Shown: positions 16,532-25,948, counted from the stretch's first letter. The stretch is 64,000 bases of DNA from Streptosporangium album (GCF_014203795.1 NZ_JACHJU010000001.1:3782001-3846000), one strand, 5' to 3'. Notes: generated by a model not told the origin, from the letters alone. Made by a program: numbers and translations.

Positions 16532-17746
16532 TCAGTACAACTTGTCGGTGGGCATCGTGAGGAAGCGTTTGTCCCACGCATCGCCGAACTGCTGCGGATA
16601 GGGGGAGTGGCGCATTTGCTTGGCTATCTCCGCCTGCCCGCTCTGTTCCCCGATCCGCTGCCTCTCGCTCGCGGTCAGTGGCGCCTCCCCGGCGTTCCGG
16701 CGGTCGGTTTCGGCCTGCTTGACCGCGTTCTCGTAGCTGTCGTGGTAGTCGTACTCGTACTGGCTCCACGACCCCTGGCTACCGTGAGCCTTCTCGTACT
16801 GGCCACCGAACTTGATGCTGAGCACCTCGCCCGCCGCTTCCTCGTCGATCGCGGCGGCGATGTACTCCTCGCGGCTCATCAGGAGAGGGTCTGGTGTCCC
16901 GTCCCGGCGCGCGTGATTGACCTCGTGCACCACGGCGGCGGCCATGTCTGCGGGTGTGGTGGTGGACCCGGAGGTGTCCACCTGGATTATGTTGAGCCAG
17001 TCGGTGTATACTCCGGCCGCCCAGGTGTCTCCGAGGTTCTGGTACAGGATGGCCACGCCGTGCTCCCGCGCCCAGGCGAGTGCCTCCCGCCCCATAGGCG
17101 TGGCGTTGAGCACCTGCTCCGTCTCACGCCGGGCCTGTTCGTCGGACTTGAACATGCCGGCGCTCTTGATCATTATGGGGAGTGGTGTGAGGGAGTAGCC
17201 GGCGGTGACGAAGGCGGCCGTGGACAGCAGGCCCCTTGCCTGCCGTACGGTGTTGATCGTGATCTGCCCGATGTTGAGCTTCAGCCGCTCCAGCAGATAG
17301 CGGAGCGAGCGGCGGGAGTAGGCCACCCGTAAGGCGGCCCAGATCCCTCCGGACGGGCCGCTCAGCGCCGCACGCATCAGCGCGAGCAGCAGCATGGCCA
17401 GGGAGTAGATGACGATGCCCTTCCAGACGACCCGGAAGAGCACCACGGCCAGCGTTCCCAGCCCGGTCAGGTTAGCGGCGGCTCCGCCCTTGGCCAGCGT
17501 CTGCCGCAGCCCCTCCTCGTCGTTGTACTCGCTGTCGAAGGCGTCGACGTCGTCTCCGCTGTTGCGCGCCGACACCAGCTCCGCTACGTGGTCCAGCTGG
17601 GCAGAGGCCGCTTTCACCTCTTCCCCCAGATCGAACCAGGCACGGGCTGACCGCAGGCGCTCGTCCTCGTCGGGATCCGGCCACGGCGCGTCATCCCCCA
17701 GCAAGCCGTGCAGCGACGCCAGCCCAGCGGGCAGCTCCAGGCTCAT
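16532..17746 (-). CDS. Putative T7SS effector with a zinc-metallopeptidase motif
   Basis: The 404-residue protein follows a WXG100-like gene by 6 bp. Residues 1-90 are acidic and helical (possible secretion module). Hydrophobic stretches lie at about 95-128 and 172-195. A C-terminal domain carries the HExxH motif HEVNH at 274-278 in AAVVHEVNHARR; EEYIAAAIDEEAAGE downstream offers a third ligand. The layout (secreted module, membrane part, C-terminal metallopeptidase) fits polymorphic toxin-type or cell-envelope effectors. Substrate unknown; secretion is inferred from the partner. Its last residues end near tRNA remnant B. Confidence 0.65.
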   Translation of the reverse strand: MSLELPAGLASLHGLLGDDAPWPDPDEDERLRSARAWFDLGEEVKAASAQLDHVAELVSARNSGDDVDAFDSEYNDEEGLRQTLAKGGAAANLTGLGTLAVVLFRVVWKGIVIYSLAMLLLALMRAALSGPSGGIWAALRVAYSRRSLRYLLERLKLNIGQITINTVRQARGLLSTAAFVTAGYSLTPLPIMIKSAGMFKSDEQARRETEQVLNATPMGREALAWAREHGVAILYQNLGDTWAAGVYTDWLNIIQVDTSGSTTTPADMAAAVVHEVNHARRDGTPDPLLMSREEYIAAAIDEEAAGEVLSIKFGGQYEKAHGSQGSWSQYEYDYHDSYENAVKQAETDRRNAGEAPLTASERQRIGEQSGQAEIAKQMRHSPYPQQFGDAWDKRFLTMPTDKLY

Positions 17747-17752
17747 GGTCGC

Positions 17753-18058
17753 TCACCTGTCCGCGATGCGCTGGACGGTGTTGCCCGCGCTCTGCTCGGC
17801 CGCGGCATGCGTGGCGGCCGCCTTGAAGAGGCGGGCCGCTTGATCGGCCGCCCGGTCGGTCAGCGAGCTCAGCGCCTGGGGCGCGTGCTCCATGAGCCGG
17901 GCGTACTCCTCGTCGAATTCCGCTCCCGGGTGCCGCGGGTCTCCCGATGCCCGACCACCGGTCCCGGTCAGCGCTCGGCGCAGTGCCGACGCGAGTCGGT
18001 GGGCCGCATCCTCCGTCTGGCCCTGGGCGTCGGCCAGCGACGTCGGGTCAACTCGCAT
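17753..18058 (-). CDS. WXG100/EspC-like small helical protein
   Basis: The 101-residue product is almost all helix (MRVDPTSLADAQGQTEDAAH... LTDRAADQAARLFKAAATHA) with a proline/glycine break in the middle, the helix-turn-helix hairpin of T7SS targets. The canonical WxG is missing, as in EspC-type partners. The start at 18058 has AAGGAG upstream; an earlier in-frame ATG at 18094 has no such site. It stands 6 bp before the metallopeptidase gene, so both are probably exported or act together. Confidence 0.6.
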   Translation of the reverse strand: MRVDPTSLADAQGQTEDAAHRLASALRRALTGTGGRASGDPRHPGAEFDEEYARLMEHAPQALSSLTDRAADQAARLFKAAATHAAAEQSAGNTVQRIADR

Positions 18059-18251
18059 CGCCTGTTGCTCCTTTTCCGGCATGTCCGTCGACAATGTACC
18101 GGGCAGGGTAGCAATCTAGATCACCAGTTGGAGTGCTCCCGGGCTGGCGGCCTTTACGGGCTCGCGGCCGGACCGGTCATGTGCGGACGCCCTCCCGGAC
18201 ACCTGGCGAAGGCCCGCTCCCGCACGCCGAGGACGAGGCGGCTGCCCTTGC

Positions 18252-18284
18252 CTTGTAAACAGAAGGTCAGGGGTTCGACTCCCC
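18252..18284 (+). repeat. tRNA-Thr(TGT) 3' half, attachment-site copy C
   Basis: CTTGTAAACAGAAGGTCAGG and the T-arm/acceptor end are the same as copy A, with one T-arm change (TTCGACT). Upstream CTGCCCTTG is also shared with copy A. No 5' half precedes it. Confidence 0.75.
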
Positions 18285-18303
18285 TCGTCGGCTCGCAGCG
18301 AAG

Positions 18304-18340
18304 AAGGCCCCTGAACAGGCATTACGCCGTCAGGGGCCTT
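18304..18340 (+). terminator. Hairpin terminator after copy C
   Basis: AAGGCCCCTGA pairs with TCAGGGGCCTT, followed by CCCGTTT. Same hairpin as after copies A and E. Confidence 0.75.
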
Positions 18341-18354
18341 CCCGTTTCCGGTGC

Positions 18355-18597
18355 TCAACCGGTGTCTTCGGAGCCTTTGGGAGCCAACCTGCGGGGAGGC
18401 ATGGACCGCGCGGCGACGTTCCGTCCGAGCAGGCCCTCACGTTCGGCGCTGCCCTCGGGCATCGCGTCGTAGGCCGCCAGGATCCGCGCCTTGTAAGCCG
18501 CGGTGAGCGTCCGGCGCACCGGCCGGCTCGGCCGTTTGTCTGCCACCTGACCGTCCTGCCCCGTCATGGCGGCCTGATCAGCGAAGGTCATCGTCAC
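18355..18597 (-). pseudogene. Fusion of an IS3 OrfA start with an integrase tail
   Basis: Read on the minus strand, residues 28-58 (RRTLTAAYKARILAAYDAMP) are the N-terminal HTH of an IS3-type OrfA. The last residues, RRLAPKGSEDTG before the stop at 18355, match the tail LAPQGSEDTG of the integrase remnant beside copy E (46013). The frame is therefore a chance fusion of an IS3 scrap with the C-terminal tail of an integrase that abutted attachment copy C. Confidence 0.6.
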
Positions 18598-18771
18598 TGT
18601 CTCGATCGTCCCGTCTCGCCATTCTTAACATCAAAAGGACTCATACGTCCGTGTCTCACAGCAGTCTGACAGAGAGGGCTTCGATCGGGCCGGAGGAACG
18701 GAGAGCCACCGCCCTCTTGTAACCCTTTGGACGGTTCTGACCAAGCAGGGGTGTTAATCGACGAAGGGAGC

Positions 18772-19329
18772 ATGCCGGTGCGTCGCAAACAGGCGGAGAT
18801 CGCCACAGATCACGTGTCGTTCGAAGCCTTCTACCGGCGGCACGTCGACGCGGTCACCCGCTTCCTCGCTCGGCGCGTCGACGACCCGCACACGGTCGCC
18901 GACCTGGTGGCAGAGGTGTTCATGGCGGTGCTTGACTCCGCCCACACCTACCGGGCCGGGCTGGGGACCGAGATCGCGTGGCTGTACGGCGTGGCACGCA
19001 ACACGCTCTCGACCGAGCGGCGCCGGGCGTTCAAGGAGTCGCGGCTGACGAGCCGGGTGAGCGGGCGACGACCGTTGGACACCGACGACGTTGCCAGGCT
19101 CGAAGAGCGCATTGATGCGGAGCGGCCCGCCAGGCGGGCCTTCAAGGCCATGGCCGACCTGCCCGAGGGGGAGCGCGCCGTACTGGAACTGGTCGTCATC
19201 GACCAGCTCACGGTCACCGAAGCGGCGACGGCCCTCGGCATCCGGCCGGGGACCGCCAAGGTGCGGTTGCACCGCGCTCGCCGCACGCTGCAGGGACTGC
19301 CCCTCGTCATGGAAGGAACACCGGGATGA
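18772..19329 (+). CDS. ECF-type RNA polymerase sigma factor
   Basis: The 185-residue protein has sigma region 2 (FEAFYRRHVDAVTRFLARRV, DLVAEVFMAVLDSAHTYR, AWLYGVARNTLS) and region 4 (LPEGERAVLELVVIDQLTVT, EAATALGIRPGTAKVRLHRA). It directs RNA polymerase to a small stress regulon. The ATG at 18772 has GAAGGGAG just upstream; a longer frame lacks this. The stop overlaps the next gene (ATGA), so the partner membrane protein is translated with it. TGTAACC at 18718 resembles an ECF -35 element, possibly autoregulatory. Confidence 0.92.
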   Translation: MPVRRKQAEIATDHVSFEAFYRRHVDAVTRFLARRVDDPHTVADLVAEVFMAVLDSAHTYRAGLGTEIAWLYGVARNTLSTERRRAFKESRLTSRVSGRRPLDTDDVARLEERIDAERPARRAFKAMADLPEGERAVLELVVIDQLTVTEAATALGIRPGTAKVRLHRARRTLQGLPLVMEGTPG

Positions 19330-19937
19330 GTTTCGAGGAGCGGATACTGATGGAACTGAAGGCCGAAATCACCGCGCGCGCCGAACGACGTCGTCGCACC
19401 GGCCGCCGCCTGTTCACGGGGGCGGCGGTGGCCGGGCTGGCTGCGGCGGCGGCAATCGCGGTGCCGCTGCTGACCGGGGCGGAGCAGTCCGCGTACGCGG
19501 TGACCAAGAACGCCGACGGCACGATCAACGTCAAACTCAACGAGTTCAGGGACGCCGACAAGCTGGAACAGGATCTGACGAGGATGGGGGTGCCCGCCGA
19601 CATCACCTACCTCAAGCCCGGCAAGTCATGCAAGGGGGAGAGGGGCGAGATCGTCGGGGGCGGCTCCCCGAAGGAGTGGAAGGACTCCGCGTCCGACAAG
19701 GCCGCTCGCCTGCTTCTCACGGGGCTGGAGATCGATCCCCGGTACGTCGGGAAGGGGCAGACCTTGGTGATGGCGTTCAGCGAGAGGAAGGACCAGACCT
19801 CTGCGTCGAAGAAGCCGGAGGTGAAGTGGCAGTTCTCCGCGTATGTGGTCAATGGCCAGGTCAAGCCATGCGTCGTCGTCGCAGACCCGCTCTGGAACGA
19901 CGTCGACGGCCCCGGCCGGCCCCCCGCAGGAAATTGA
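19326..19937 (+). CDS. Membrane-anchored partner of the ECF sigma factor
   Basis: This 203-residue protein has a cytoplasmic N-terminus (SFEERILMELKAEITARAER, rich in Arg/Glu), one membrane helix (RLFTGAAVAGLAAAAAIAVP) and an extracytoplasmic domain with two cysteines (GKSCKG and KPCVV). The overlap with the sigma gene and this topology are those of a sigma-binding or anti-sigma protein, but no zinc-binding anti-sigma motif (HxxxCxxC) is visible. It could also be only a target of the regulon. Function inferred from context. Confidence 0.65.
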   Translation: MSFEERILMELKAEITARAERRRRTGRRLFTGAAVAGLAAAAAIAVPLLTGAEQSAYAVTKNADGTINVKLNEFRDADKLEQDLTRMGVPADITYLKPGKSCKGERGEIVGGGSPKEWKDSASDKAARLLLTGLEIDPRYVGKGQTLVMAFSERKDQTSASKKPEVKWQFSAYVVNGQVKPCVVVADPLWNDVDGPGRPPAGN

Positions 19938-20158
19938 TCTTCGTAGGGAGCTGATCCGCCCGTCAAGGTGAGACCACCCGAAGGTGATCTATCAGGGGTC
20001 CCGTTCGATCAGCTTGATCGGGCGGGATCCCGCCATCTTTCTCTCCTGTCAACGGTCGTCATTGCTGGACGCCGAGGGCGGTGGTGGCAAGCGATCACGG
20101 AGCCGGTTCCGGAGACGCGCGTAACGGTTCCGGGACGCGTAACCGGAAGTCCATGGCC

Positions 20159-20498
20159 TCAGGGCGCGGCTGGGGCGGGTAGCCGATAGCTGTCGGCGCG
20201 CTGCAGATAACGTTCAGACCAGTGCGGCTCGATCCGTGATTCGAGCCATTCAGGTGCCGCGGCGGCCAGCGTGTTGAGCGCATACCGCATGGTCTCGCTG
20301 ACCTGCTCCAGCCGATTCACCGTACGGACCGCCGCCAGCACGTGAGTGGCGATCGAAAGCGGCGTCTTCGAACAGCACGCCCAGCTCATCCCTGATCCTC
20401 ATGGGCAAACTGCCCTTGGGGAACGCGGCACGCGCGATCTGCCGGGTGACCGGCGGGACTTCCGCCAACAGGCTCGGCCGCATCGACACCAAACTCAT
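20159..20498 (-). pseudogene. IS1182-family transposase remnant
   Basis: The minus strand gives MSLVSMRPSLLAEVPPVTRQ, IARAAFPKGSLPMRIRDELG (the conserved start of IS1182 transposases) and then, in another frame, THVLAAVRTVNRLEQVSETM, which normally lies about 100 residues later. The middle has been deleted, with a frameshift, and the catalytic C-terminal part is missing after RADSYRLPAPA. Non-functional. Confidence 0.75.
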
Positions 20499-20606
20499 AC
20501 CCTCCGATATACCGATCACCGGTTCAGGGCACGGTCCCATCTGAATCATGATCAATAACGTCGTTCACTGAAATTGCCGGCAGAGTCCTTCAGGCCGGGG
20601 ATCGCG

Positions 20607-21659
20607 TCAATCCTCCCGCTCGCGAAGCGGCTGTTCGACAGCCTCCTGGACGCGGAGCTTGGTCTGACGGCGGCGCCGGGAAGCCAGAGCCGCGACGACG
20701 AGCCCGCAAAGGACGATGAGGAAAAGCAGCAGTGCCCAGGGGATGGTCCAGGCGTGCGTGGTGCTCTCAATGTTGGCGAGCGGGGCGACCGAGCCCGACA
20801 CGTCGGTGAGTAGCGGGACGAGGGCGACCATCCCCGTCAGTCTCAGCGCGGGAGCCACTCCGTGTACCGGCACGGAGACCTTCCAGGTGTCGCCTGGGAG
20901 CAGCTGAGGCGAGTCGTCGATCTGCCCCGCGTGGACGCCCAAGCGCCCGAGGGGGCCGGATATGGACACCGCTTGCCGAGCGGTGAGGATGGCGTTGCCC
21001 GTGTTGTGGATCGTGTACGTGACGGTGGCGTCACCCTTCCCGAAGGGATTGGGCGTGCCCGAGTAGCGCACGCGCAGGTCCTCTACCGACATGCTCGGTT
21101 TGAGCTCTCCACCCACGCGCAGAAGGATCCGGATGCCGAGACGCCGGTCCCCATCGATCCCGTCCGCTTCGCCGGCCTGCGTCAGCGAGGTGACGATGCC
21201 GCCCATGTATTCGCCGGGCGCGGCGTTGTCCGGAAGAGCGACCGTGAACGGCACCTCGACCGACTTGCCGGGCGGAACCGTCACGTCGGACCGGTCCGTG
21301 TGGACCCACGCACCCACCCCGGTCGACTTCGCGTCCTTGGCGACCAGGTCGAGCCGGCCCTGCTTGGTGGTGAACCCGTCGGCGGCGTACACGGCCAGGT
21401 GGAGCGGCGTCGTGCCGTGGTTGACGACCACGAGACCATCCTGGAGCTGCCCGCCCGGGTCGAGGGCGTAGCTGTAGTTCTGCCGGCCGTACCCGAAGTC
21501 GTTGGAGGCCGTCGTGACCGCCCAGGAGACCTCGCCGTCCGTCGCCGCAGCAGGTCCCGTCCCCACTCCGAGGAAGCCGAGCGCGGCGAGCAGCACCACG
21601 ACGGTGGCCTGGGTGAGGGATCCGGCTGCTGTGGTCGTACGCGGTCTGGACGGGTGCAT
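20607..21659 (-). CDS. DUF916-type (WxL-associated) cell-surface protein
   Basis: The 350-residue protein starts at 21659 with a signal peptide (LTQATVVVLLAALGFLGVG, cleaved after AAA). The mature part begins VSWAVTTASNDFGYGRQNYS and has two beta-sandwich domains with NHGTTPLHLAVYAADGFTT and TIHNTGNAILTARQ, features of the WxL-protein peptidoglycan-binding family (DUF916). A C-terminal helix (ALLLFLIVLCGLVVAALA) and basic tail anchor it. It precedes a purple-acid-phosphatase-like gene; the two may form one transcript, since only ~165 bp separate them and both are on the minus strand. Confidence 0.75.
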   Translation of the reverse strand: MHPSRPRTTTAAGSLTQATVVVLLAALGFLGVGTGPAAATDGEVSWAVTTASNDFGYGRQNYSYALDPGGQLQDGLVVVNHGTTPLHLAVYAADGFTTKQGRLDLVAKDAKSTGVGAWVHTDRSDVTVPPGKSVEVPFTVALPDNAAPGEYMGGIVTSLTQAGEADGIDGDRRLGIRILLRVGGELKPSMSVEDLRVRYSGTPNPFGKGDATVTYTIHNTGNAILTARQAVSISGPLGRLGVHAGQIDDSPQLLPGDTWKVSVPVHGVAPALRLTGMVALVPLLTDVSGSVAPLANIESTTHAWTIPWALLLFLIVLCGLVVAALASRRRRQTKLRVQEAVEQPLRERED

Positions 21660-21823
21660 CTGATGGTCCTCGGGCAGTTCTGGGAGCGGCGGGATGGAAG
21701 ACACGCGGTGGGTGGAAGACGTGTGGTGGGGTGGGCACTCGACGGTGCACACCCCACCAGGTTGAGCGGGCCGGATCAGCTCAGCACGGTGAGCGTGAGG
21801 GGCCCGGCACCACCCTCGGTCGT

Positions 21824-23353
21824 CTACTGAAGCCAGTCGGACTCAGCTGCGGCCGGCGTGTGCTCGTTGGCCTTGTTGTTCTGCGTGTGGATCACTACCT
21901 TGTCGACGGTGGAGCCGACCGGCTGAGCAGCGCCGGCGCCGTTGTTCGGGCCGCACCACGACTCCTGGCCCAGCTCCACCGCGGCGTTGGGGGCAGCGCA
22001 GGTGCCGCTGCGGATGTTCTCGACGACGAGCTTGTTGCCGCGCACCTGGACCTTCACGTAGGTGCGGACGTGCTCCTGGTTCTCGACCGAGTTGGCCCAG
22101 TGGCTCTTGGGGTTCAGCGGGTCGGGGCCGTAGTTCGGGTCCTTGGTCGTGTTCGGAGCGGTGAGGTCGTAGTACTTCGAACCCGAGGCGGAGTTCGCCG
22201 TCACATAGATGACGCCGCCCGGACCCTTGACCACCTCGGCGGCACCGGGCTGCTCGTCCTTGTTCGCCTTCTGACCGTTCTTGATCACGTAGCTGCGGGA
22301 GTAGCTGTGGTCGTGACCCTGCAGGACCAGGTCGACGCCGAGCTTCGAAAAGGCGGTCGGGAAGTCCTGACGACGCTGCTGGTTGTCGCTGTCGTTCGCG
22401 TGGCTGGCCGGCGAGTAAATCGCGTGGTGGTAGATGAGCACCGTGTGCTTGGCGTCGGCGCCGTGCTCCTTGACGACGTTGGTGATGTAGTTGATATGCG
22501 CGGCGTCGGCGCCGTTGGCGTAGGCGTTGCTGTTGATGTCGATGAACAGGACGTTCTTGTACATGAACCAGTAGTCGCCGCCCGACCGGGTCGTCGCGCT
22601 GCCGTTGTAGTACGGCGCGGAACGGTCGGTGTTCGGCGTCCAGAAGTGCTGCTCGTACGCCTTGCCGCCGACGTCGTGGTTACCGATGGTGGCGGCCCAC
22701 GGGTACTGGCGCAGCTTGTCGGGTGCGAGGAAGGCGGTCCACTGCGTCTCGGTGTTGGCGGTCTCGACCTGGTCACCGCCCGAGACCAGCAGCTCGGCCT
22801 TCGGGTCGGCGGCGAGGGCGACGTCCAGGGTGTCCTGCCAACCGGCCTGGTCCTTCGCCACATTGCCGGACGAGCCGATCTGCGGGTCGCCGAAGAACAG
22901 GAAATCGAGGTTGTTGCCCTTGAAGTCCTGGGTCGTGAAGGAGTACGTCGGGGACCAAGCGCCCTCGGCACCCGCACGGTAGGAGTACGCGGTGTTCTGC
23001 TTCAGGCTGTCGATCGTGACGTGAGCGTTGTAGCCGCCGTTGACGCTGTTGGCGGTGACCGTGGCCGGGAAGGTGACGGCGCTTGCGGGGAACTGGCCGT
23101 TGACGATCTTGGAAGTCGGCGCGACCTGGACCACCTGCGCGGTGTCGGTCGAGGAGTACCACGACACGACCCGCTGCGTTTCGTTGGCGCCCACGCCGAG
23201 GATGATGCCGGTGAGCATCGCGCTGTCAGCGCGGGCCGCGGTCGTCAGGCCGCTGCCGAACACTGCGGTGACGCCGATGGCCGCCGCGGTGGCGCTCATG
23301 GCGACCCGGCGCAGAACAAGCCCGAGGCCCTGTGTCCCCTTGTCGAGCTTCAT
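21824..23353 (-). CDS. Secreted purple acid phosphatase-like metallophosphoesterase
   Basis: This 509-residue exported protein begins with a Sec/Tat-like leader (MKLDKGTQGLGLVLRRVAMS..., cut near ARADS). A fibronectin-like domain (about 45-145) is followed by the metallophosphoesterase core: FFGDPQIG, SGGDQVE, ATIGNHDVG, LIYHHAIYS and LQGHDHSYSRSY supply the Asp, His and Asn ligands of the two metals. It should hydrolyse phosphate esters outside the cell. The ATG is preceded by an A-rich ATGGAAACCA tract; the gene lies between the surface protein and HupE genes, all on the minus strand. Confidence 0.88.
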   Translation of the reverse strand: MKLDKGTQGLGLVLRRVAMSATAAAIGVTAVFGSGLTTAARADSAMLTGIILGVGANETQRVVSWYSSTDTAQVVQVAPTSKIVNGQFPASAVTFPATVTANSVNGGYNAHVTIDSLKQNTAYSYRAGAEGAWSPTYSFTTQDFKGNNLDFLFFGDPQIGSSGNVAKDQAGWQDTLDVALAADPKAELLVSGGDQVETANTETQWTAFLAPDKLRQYPWAATIGNHDVGGKAYEQHFWTPNTDRSAPYYNGSATTRSGGDYWFMYKNVLFIDINSNAYANGADAAHINYITNVVKEHGADAKHTVLIYHHAIYSPASHANDSDNQQRRQDFPTAFSKLGVDLVLQGHDHSYSRSYVIKNGQKANKDEQPGAAEVVKGPGGVIYVTANSASGSKYYDLTAPNTTKDPNYGPDPLNPKSHWANSVENQEHVRTYVKVQVRGNKLVVENIRSGTCAAPNAAVELGQESWCGPNNGAGAAQPVGSTVDKVVIHTQNNKANEHTPAAAESDWLQ

Positions 23354-23470
23354 TGGTTTCCATCCATTTGGGGGTATTGAGGAGGTTTGTCAAGCTTCCG
23401 GAAAGCAGTGTCTTGGAGGTGAACGTGGGGCGGGCGGACTGTTGCGCTTGCCAGAAGTTGTGACGTGATC

Positions 23471-24682
23471 TCAGATTCCGAGAACTCGTTGCACGAACCA
23501 CACCAGGCCCATCACGGACACACCCGCTGCGATCGCCCCGGTCGTCCACAGCCCCGCGGCCGGTTGGCGGTGGCGCACCAGGGCGAGCAGCGGGAAGACG
23601 ACGATGATGATCGCCAGCTGGACGACCTCGATGCCCACGTTGAAGACGAGCAGCGACCACAGAAGCGTCCACGACCAGGCCTGGTCGATCCCCAGTGCCG
23701 CGGCGAAGCCGAGACCGTGTACGAGGCCGAAGCAGAAGACCACCGCGAGCCGCGTCCAGCCCGCGCGGTCCAGTCTGAGGTGACCGTGACCGACCGTCTC
23801 GAGATCTGTGGCGTGCGATCGGCGTCGCCAGATCCGCCACAGATGCCAGCCCGCCACGACCGCGATCGAGAGGGCGATGACCGGCTCGACGAACGACGCG
23901 GGCACCTGCACGAGGCCGAGAGCGGCGAGGATGAAGGTCACCGAGTGGGCCAGCGTGAAGGTCGTCGCCGCCAGCACGATCTCGCGCAGGCGGCGTGATC
24001 CCGCGATGAGTGCCAGCAGGAACAGGATGTGGTCGAGTCCGCTGAGCAGGTGCTCGGCTCCGAGCCGGAAGAACTGCCAGAACCGCTCGATCCAGGACTG
24101 TTGCGTGGAGAACGACCGATGCTGAGCGTCGAGGGCGGTGCTTCCGGACTTCAGGTCGAGGTCGTAGGTGACGATCGTCTTGCTGTCGCGTACATAGCCC
24201 TCGGAGCCCGGGAACAGCCCGCTGCGCACCTCGTGCGCTTCAGCGGACTCCGGGCACCGGTAGTCGAGGAACAGCAGCGCGTACGGGACACCCTCGCGTT
24301 GCCCGATCGTGAAGTCGCCGTCCCGGACCGGGGTGCACGCCTTGCCCCCGGCCGTGACGCCGAAGCGCTCGGTCACGTACACGACGACCGAGTCGGCGTG
24401 GGCGTCGAGCGCGGCGGCCTGCTCCGCCGCGTCACCGGCCTCGAACGCCGCGGTGCCCGCCCGGAAGAGTGGATCATCCTTCTCGTAGTCGGCGGCGGAG
24501 ACGACGAGCAGGTCGTACTCCAGCTGGAGCTCGGTGCGGACGTGCCCGGTCTCGGGCGAGGTGAGGTCGGCGTACACGGTCGAGGTGAACCCGTGGGCAA
24601 GAGCGGGCACGGCACTGAGCAGGACGGCCACGGCTACGGCGGCGATGACAGCACCGGCACGACGCCGAGCGGCGGGGGACAT
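23471..24682 (-). CDS. hupE: HupE/UreJ-2 family membrane protein
   Basis: The 403-residue protein has a signal peptide (AGAVIAAVAVAVLLSAVPALA), an extracellular domain of ~200 residues and then a membrane domain of six or seven helices containing FRLGAEHLLSGLDHILFLLA, the metal-handling HxxxGxDHxxF signature of HupE/UreJ-like proteins, and GLVHGLGFAAAL. Such proteins are linked to nickel or other metal transport. The start at 24682 is set by AAGGAG 6 bp upstream; a longer frame of 521 codons has no such site. Confidence 0.88.
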   Translation of the reverse strand: MSPAARRRAGAVIAAVAVAVLLSAVPALAHGFTSTVYADLTSPETGHVRTELQLEYDLLVVSAADYEKDDPLFRAGTAAFEAGDAAEQAAALDAHADSVVVYVTERFGVTAGGKACTPVRDGDFTIGQREGVPYALLFLDYRCPESAEAHEVRSGLFPGSEGYVRDSKTIVTYDLDLKSGSTALDAQHRSFSTQQSWIERFWQFFRLGAEHLLSGLDHILFLLALIAGSRRLREIVLAATTFTLAHSVTFILAALGLVQVPASFVEPVIALSIAVVAGWHLWRIWRRRSHATDLETVGHGHLRLDRAGWTRLAVVFCFGLVHGLGFAAALGIDQAWSWTLLWSLLVFNVGIEVVQLAIIIVVFPLLALVRHRQPAAGLWTTGAIAAGVSVMGLVWFVQRVLGI

Positions 24683-24857
24683 ATGACTCCTTTTCGGGTT
24701 TGGCGTACGAAATCTGCTCGACTCAGATGAACGAATGGCATCTCGCGCGCAAACCGGCGACGAACCAAGTCCGGCGGAGACAGCCCCCGCACCGAAGGCC
24801 GCAAGCAATGAGGTAGGAAGTAGGCGCACTTCCCGCCGCCCCCGGAGGACGATCTCT

Positions 24858-25529
24858 ATGCGCTCTCGACTTCTGCCTACCAGCACACTGGTCGCGGCAG
24901 TCGCGACCGCCCTACTGGTCAGCGGATGCAGCTCCGGCGACGACTGGTCCCGGCCGCACGCTAAGCCCACCGCCGTCGGCACCCCCGGCCCGGGGTTCTT
25001 CCCGGCCGCATCGCCCGCCCCGGAGGCGACGATCACGCCGCGACCCGGCTCCTGGAACGGAGTCCGTCCGTCGGAGGGCTACCGGGTGGTGCTGCTCACC
25101 GCGGGGGACGACCCCCAGACCAAAACGCTGGTGAGTGCCGTGACGGAGTGGGCCAAGGAGGAGCACGTCAGCCTCAAGACCCTCACGGCCATGGAGCCGG
25201 ACCAGTTCATTCCGCGCATCAGCAGGGCGATCGCCATGAAGCCCGACCTCATCATCAGCGCCGGCAACGACCTCATCGACCCCCTGGCCATGGTCACTCC
25301 CAACCACCTCGACCAGCAGTTCCTCGTGGTCGGCGCCGAGCTGGCCGAGCCCACGGCGAACGTCACCGCCGCCGACTGGGCCGGTGCGTCGTTCCGCGGT
25401 GAGGGTCTCGGCATGTCCTCGACGTACGATCCCGCCACCTTCACCCCCGAGCGCGCCGGGCGCGCCGTCCGGGCCGGTGCCGCGGCCGTGCTCAACGGCT
25501 TAACCGGCATCGTGATCTGGCTCGACTAG
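24858..25529 (+). CDS. Lipoprotein resembling BMP-type periplasmic binding proteins
   Basis: The ATG at 24858 follows GGAGGACG. The product (223 residues) has a lipobox LLVSGC with Cys near residue 23, then a Pro/Ala linker and a single Rossmann-like domain: YRVVLLTAGDDPQTKTLVSA, KPDLIISAGNDLIDPLAMVT, FLVVGAELAEPTANV. This pattern recalls the basic membrane protein (PnrA-like) receptors, but it is shorter than the usual ~320 residues. It may bind a small ligand at the cell surface. Divergent from hupE, with the promoters between 24683 and 24857. Confidence 0.7.
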   Translation: MRSRLLPTSTLVAAVATALLVSGCSSGDDWSRPHAKPTAVGTPGPGFFPAASPAPEATITPRPGSWNGVRPSEGYRVVLLTAGDDPQTKTLVSAVTEWAKEEHVSLKTLTAMEPDQFIPRISRAIAMKPDLIISAGNDLIDPLAMVTPNHLDQQFLVVGAELAEPTANVTAADWAGASFRGEGLGMSSTYDPATFTPERAGRAVRAGAAAVLNGLTGIVIWLD

Positions 25530-25948
25530 GCTCGACTCGACTCCCAGGTCAGACCCTTCCGTCGTCCGTCATCTCATGATCCGAGAACGCTTCGGCCCTG
25601 GTCGTGGACGGCTGTAGACATTCCTGATCCCTGCTATGGATCAGGAGACAGCCGTGGACAGTCCTGGACGTTCGTGTTCTAACTCGTAATGAAGTGTTCG
25701 AGTTGCGGCCGTGACGATCGCTGACTTCGCTACTCGTCGTAAGTGGCCGGGGCGATCTGGTCGGTCGCGCCGCGCAGCGCGTCCATGTGTGCGAAGGCGG
25801 CGTCGGCGAGCGGCTCGGGTTGGCCTGACACCAGCCGCAGCCGGAAGCGCGCGGCCTCGGCGAGTGCAAGGTGGGTCCGTCCCCAGCGGTAGCCGCGGCG
25901 ACGCTGTGAACCCGGAACCTTCCGAGACCTCATGGTGTAGGAGGATTC
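25530..25948. other. Non-coding stretch with a gene scrap
   Basis: On the minus strand 25730-25905 encodes a coding-like scrap (THLALAEAARFRLRLVSGQP, ending TYDE and a stop) without a start; family not recognised. The rest shows only a small hairpin TGATCCCTGCTATGGATCA near 25628. Confidence 0.4.

Noticed and set aside
21750-21823. Separate small gene before the phosphatase
   Set aside because: The minus-strand scrap TTEGGAGPLTLTVLS looks like the end of a WxL-type protein, but it is too short and has no start.
24683-25036. Longer HupE start at 25036
   Set aside because: The ATG at 24682 has a strong ribosome site and begins a signal peptide; the extension is antisense to the lipoprotein gene.
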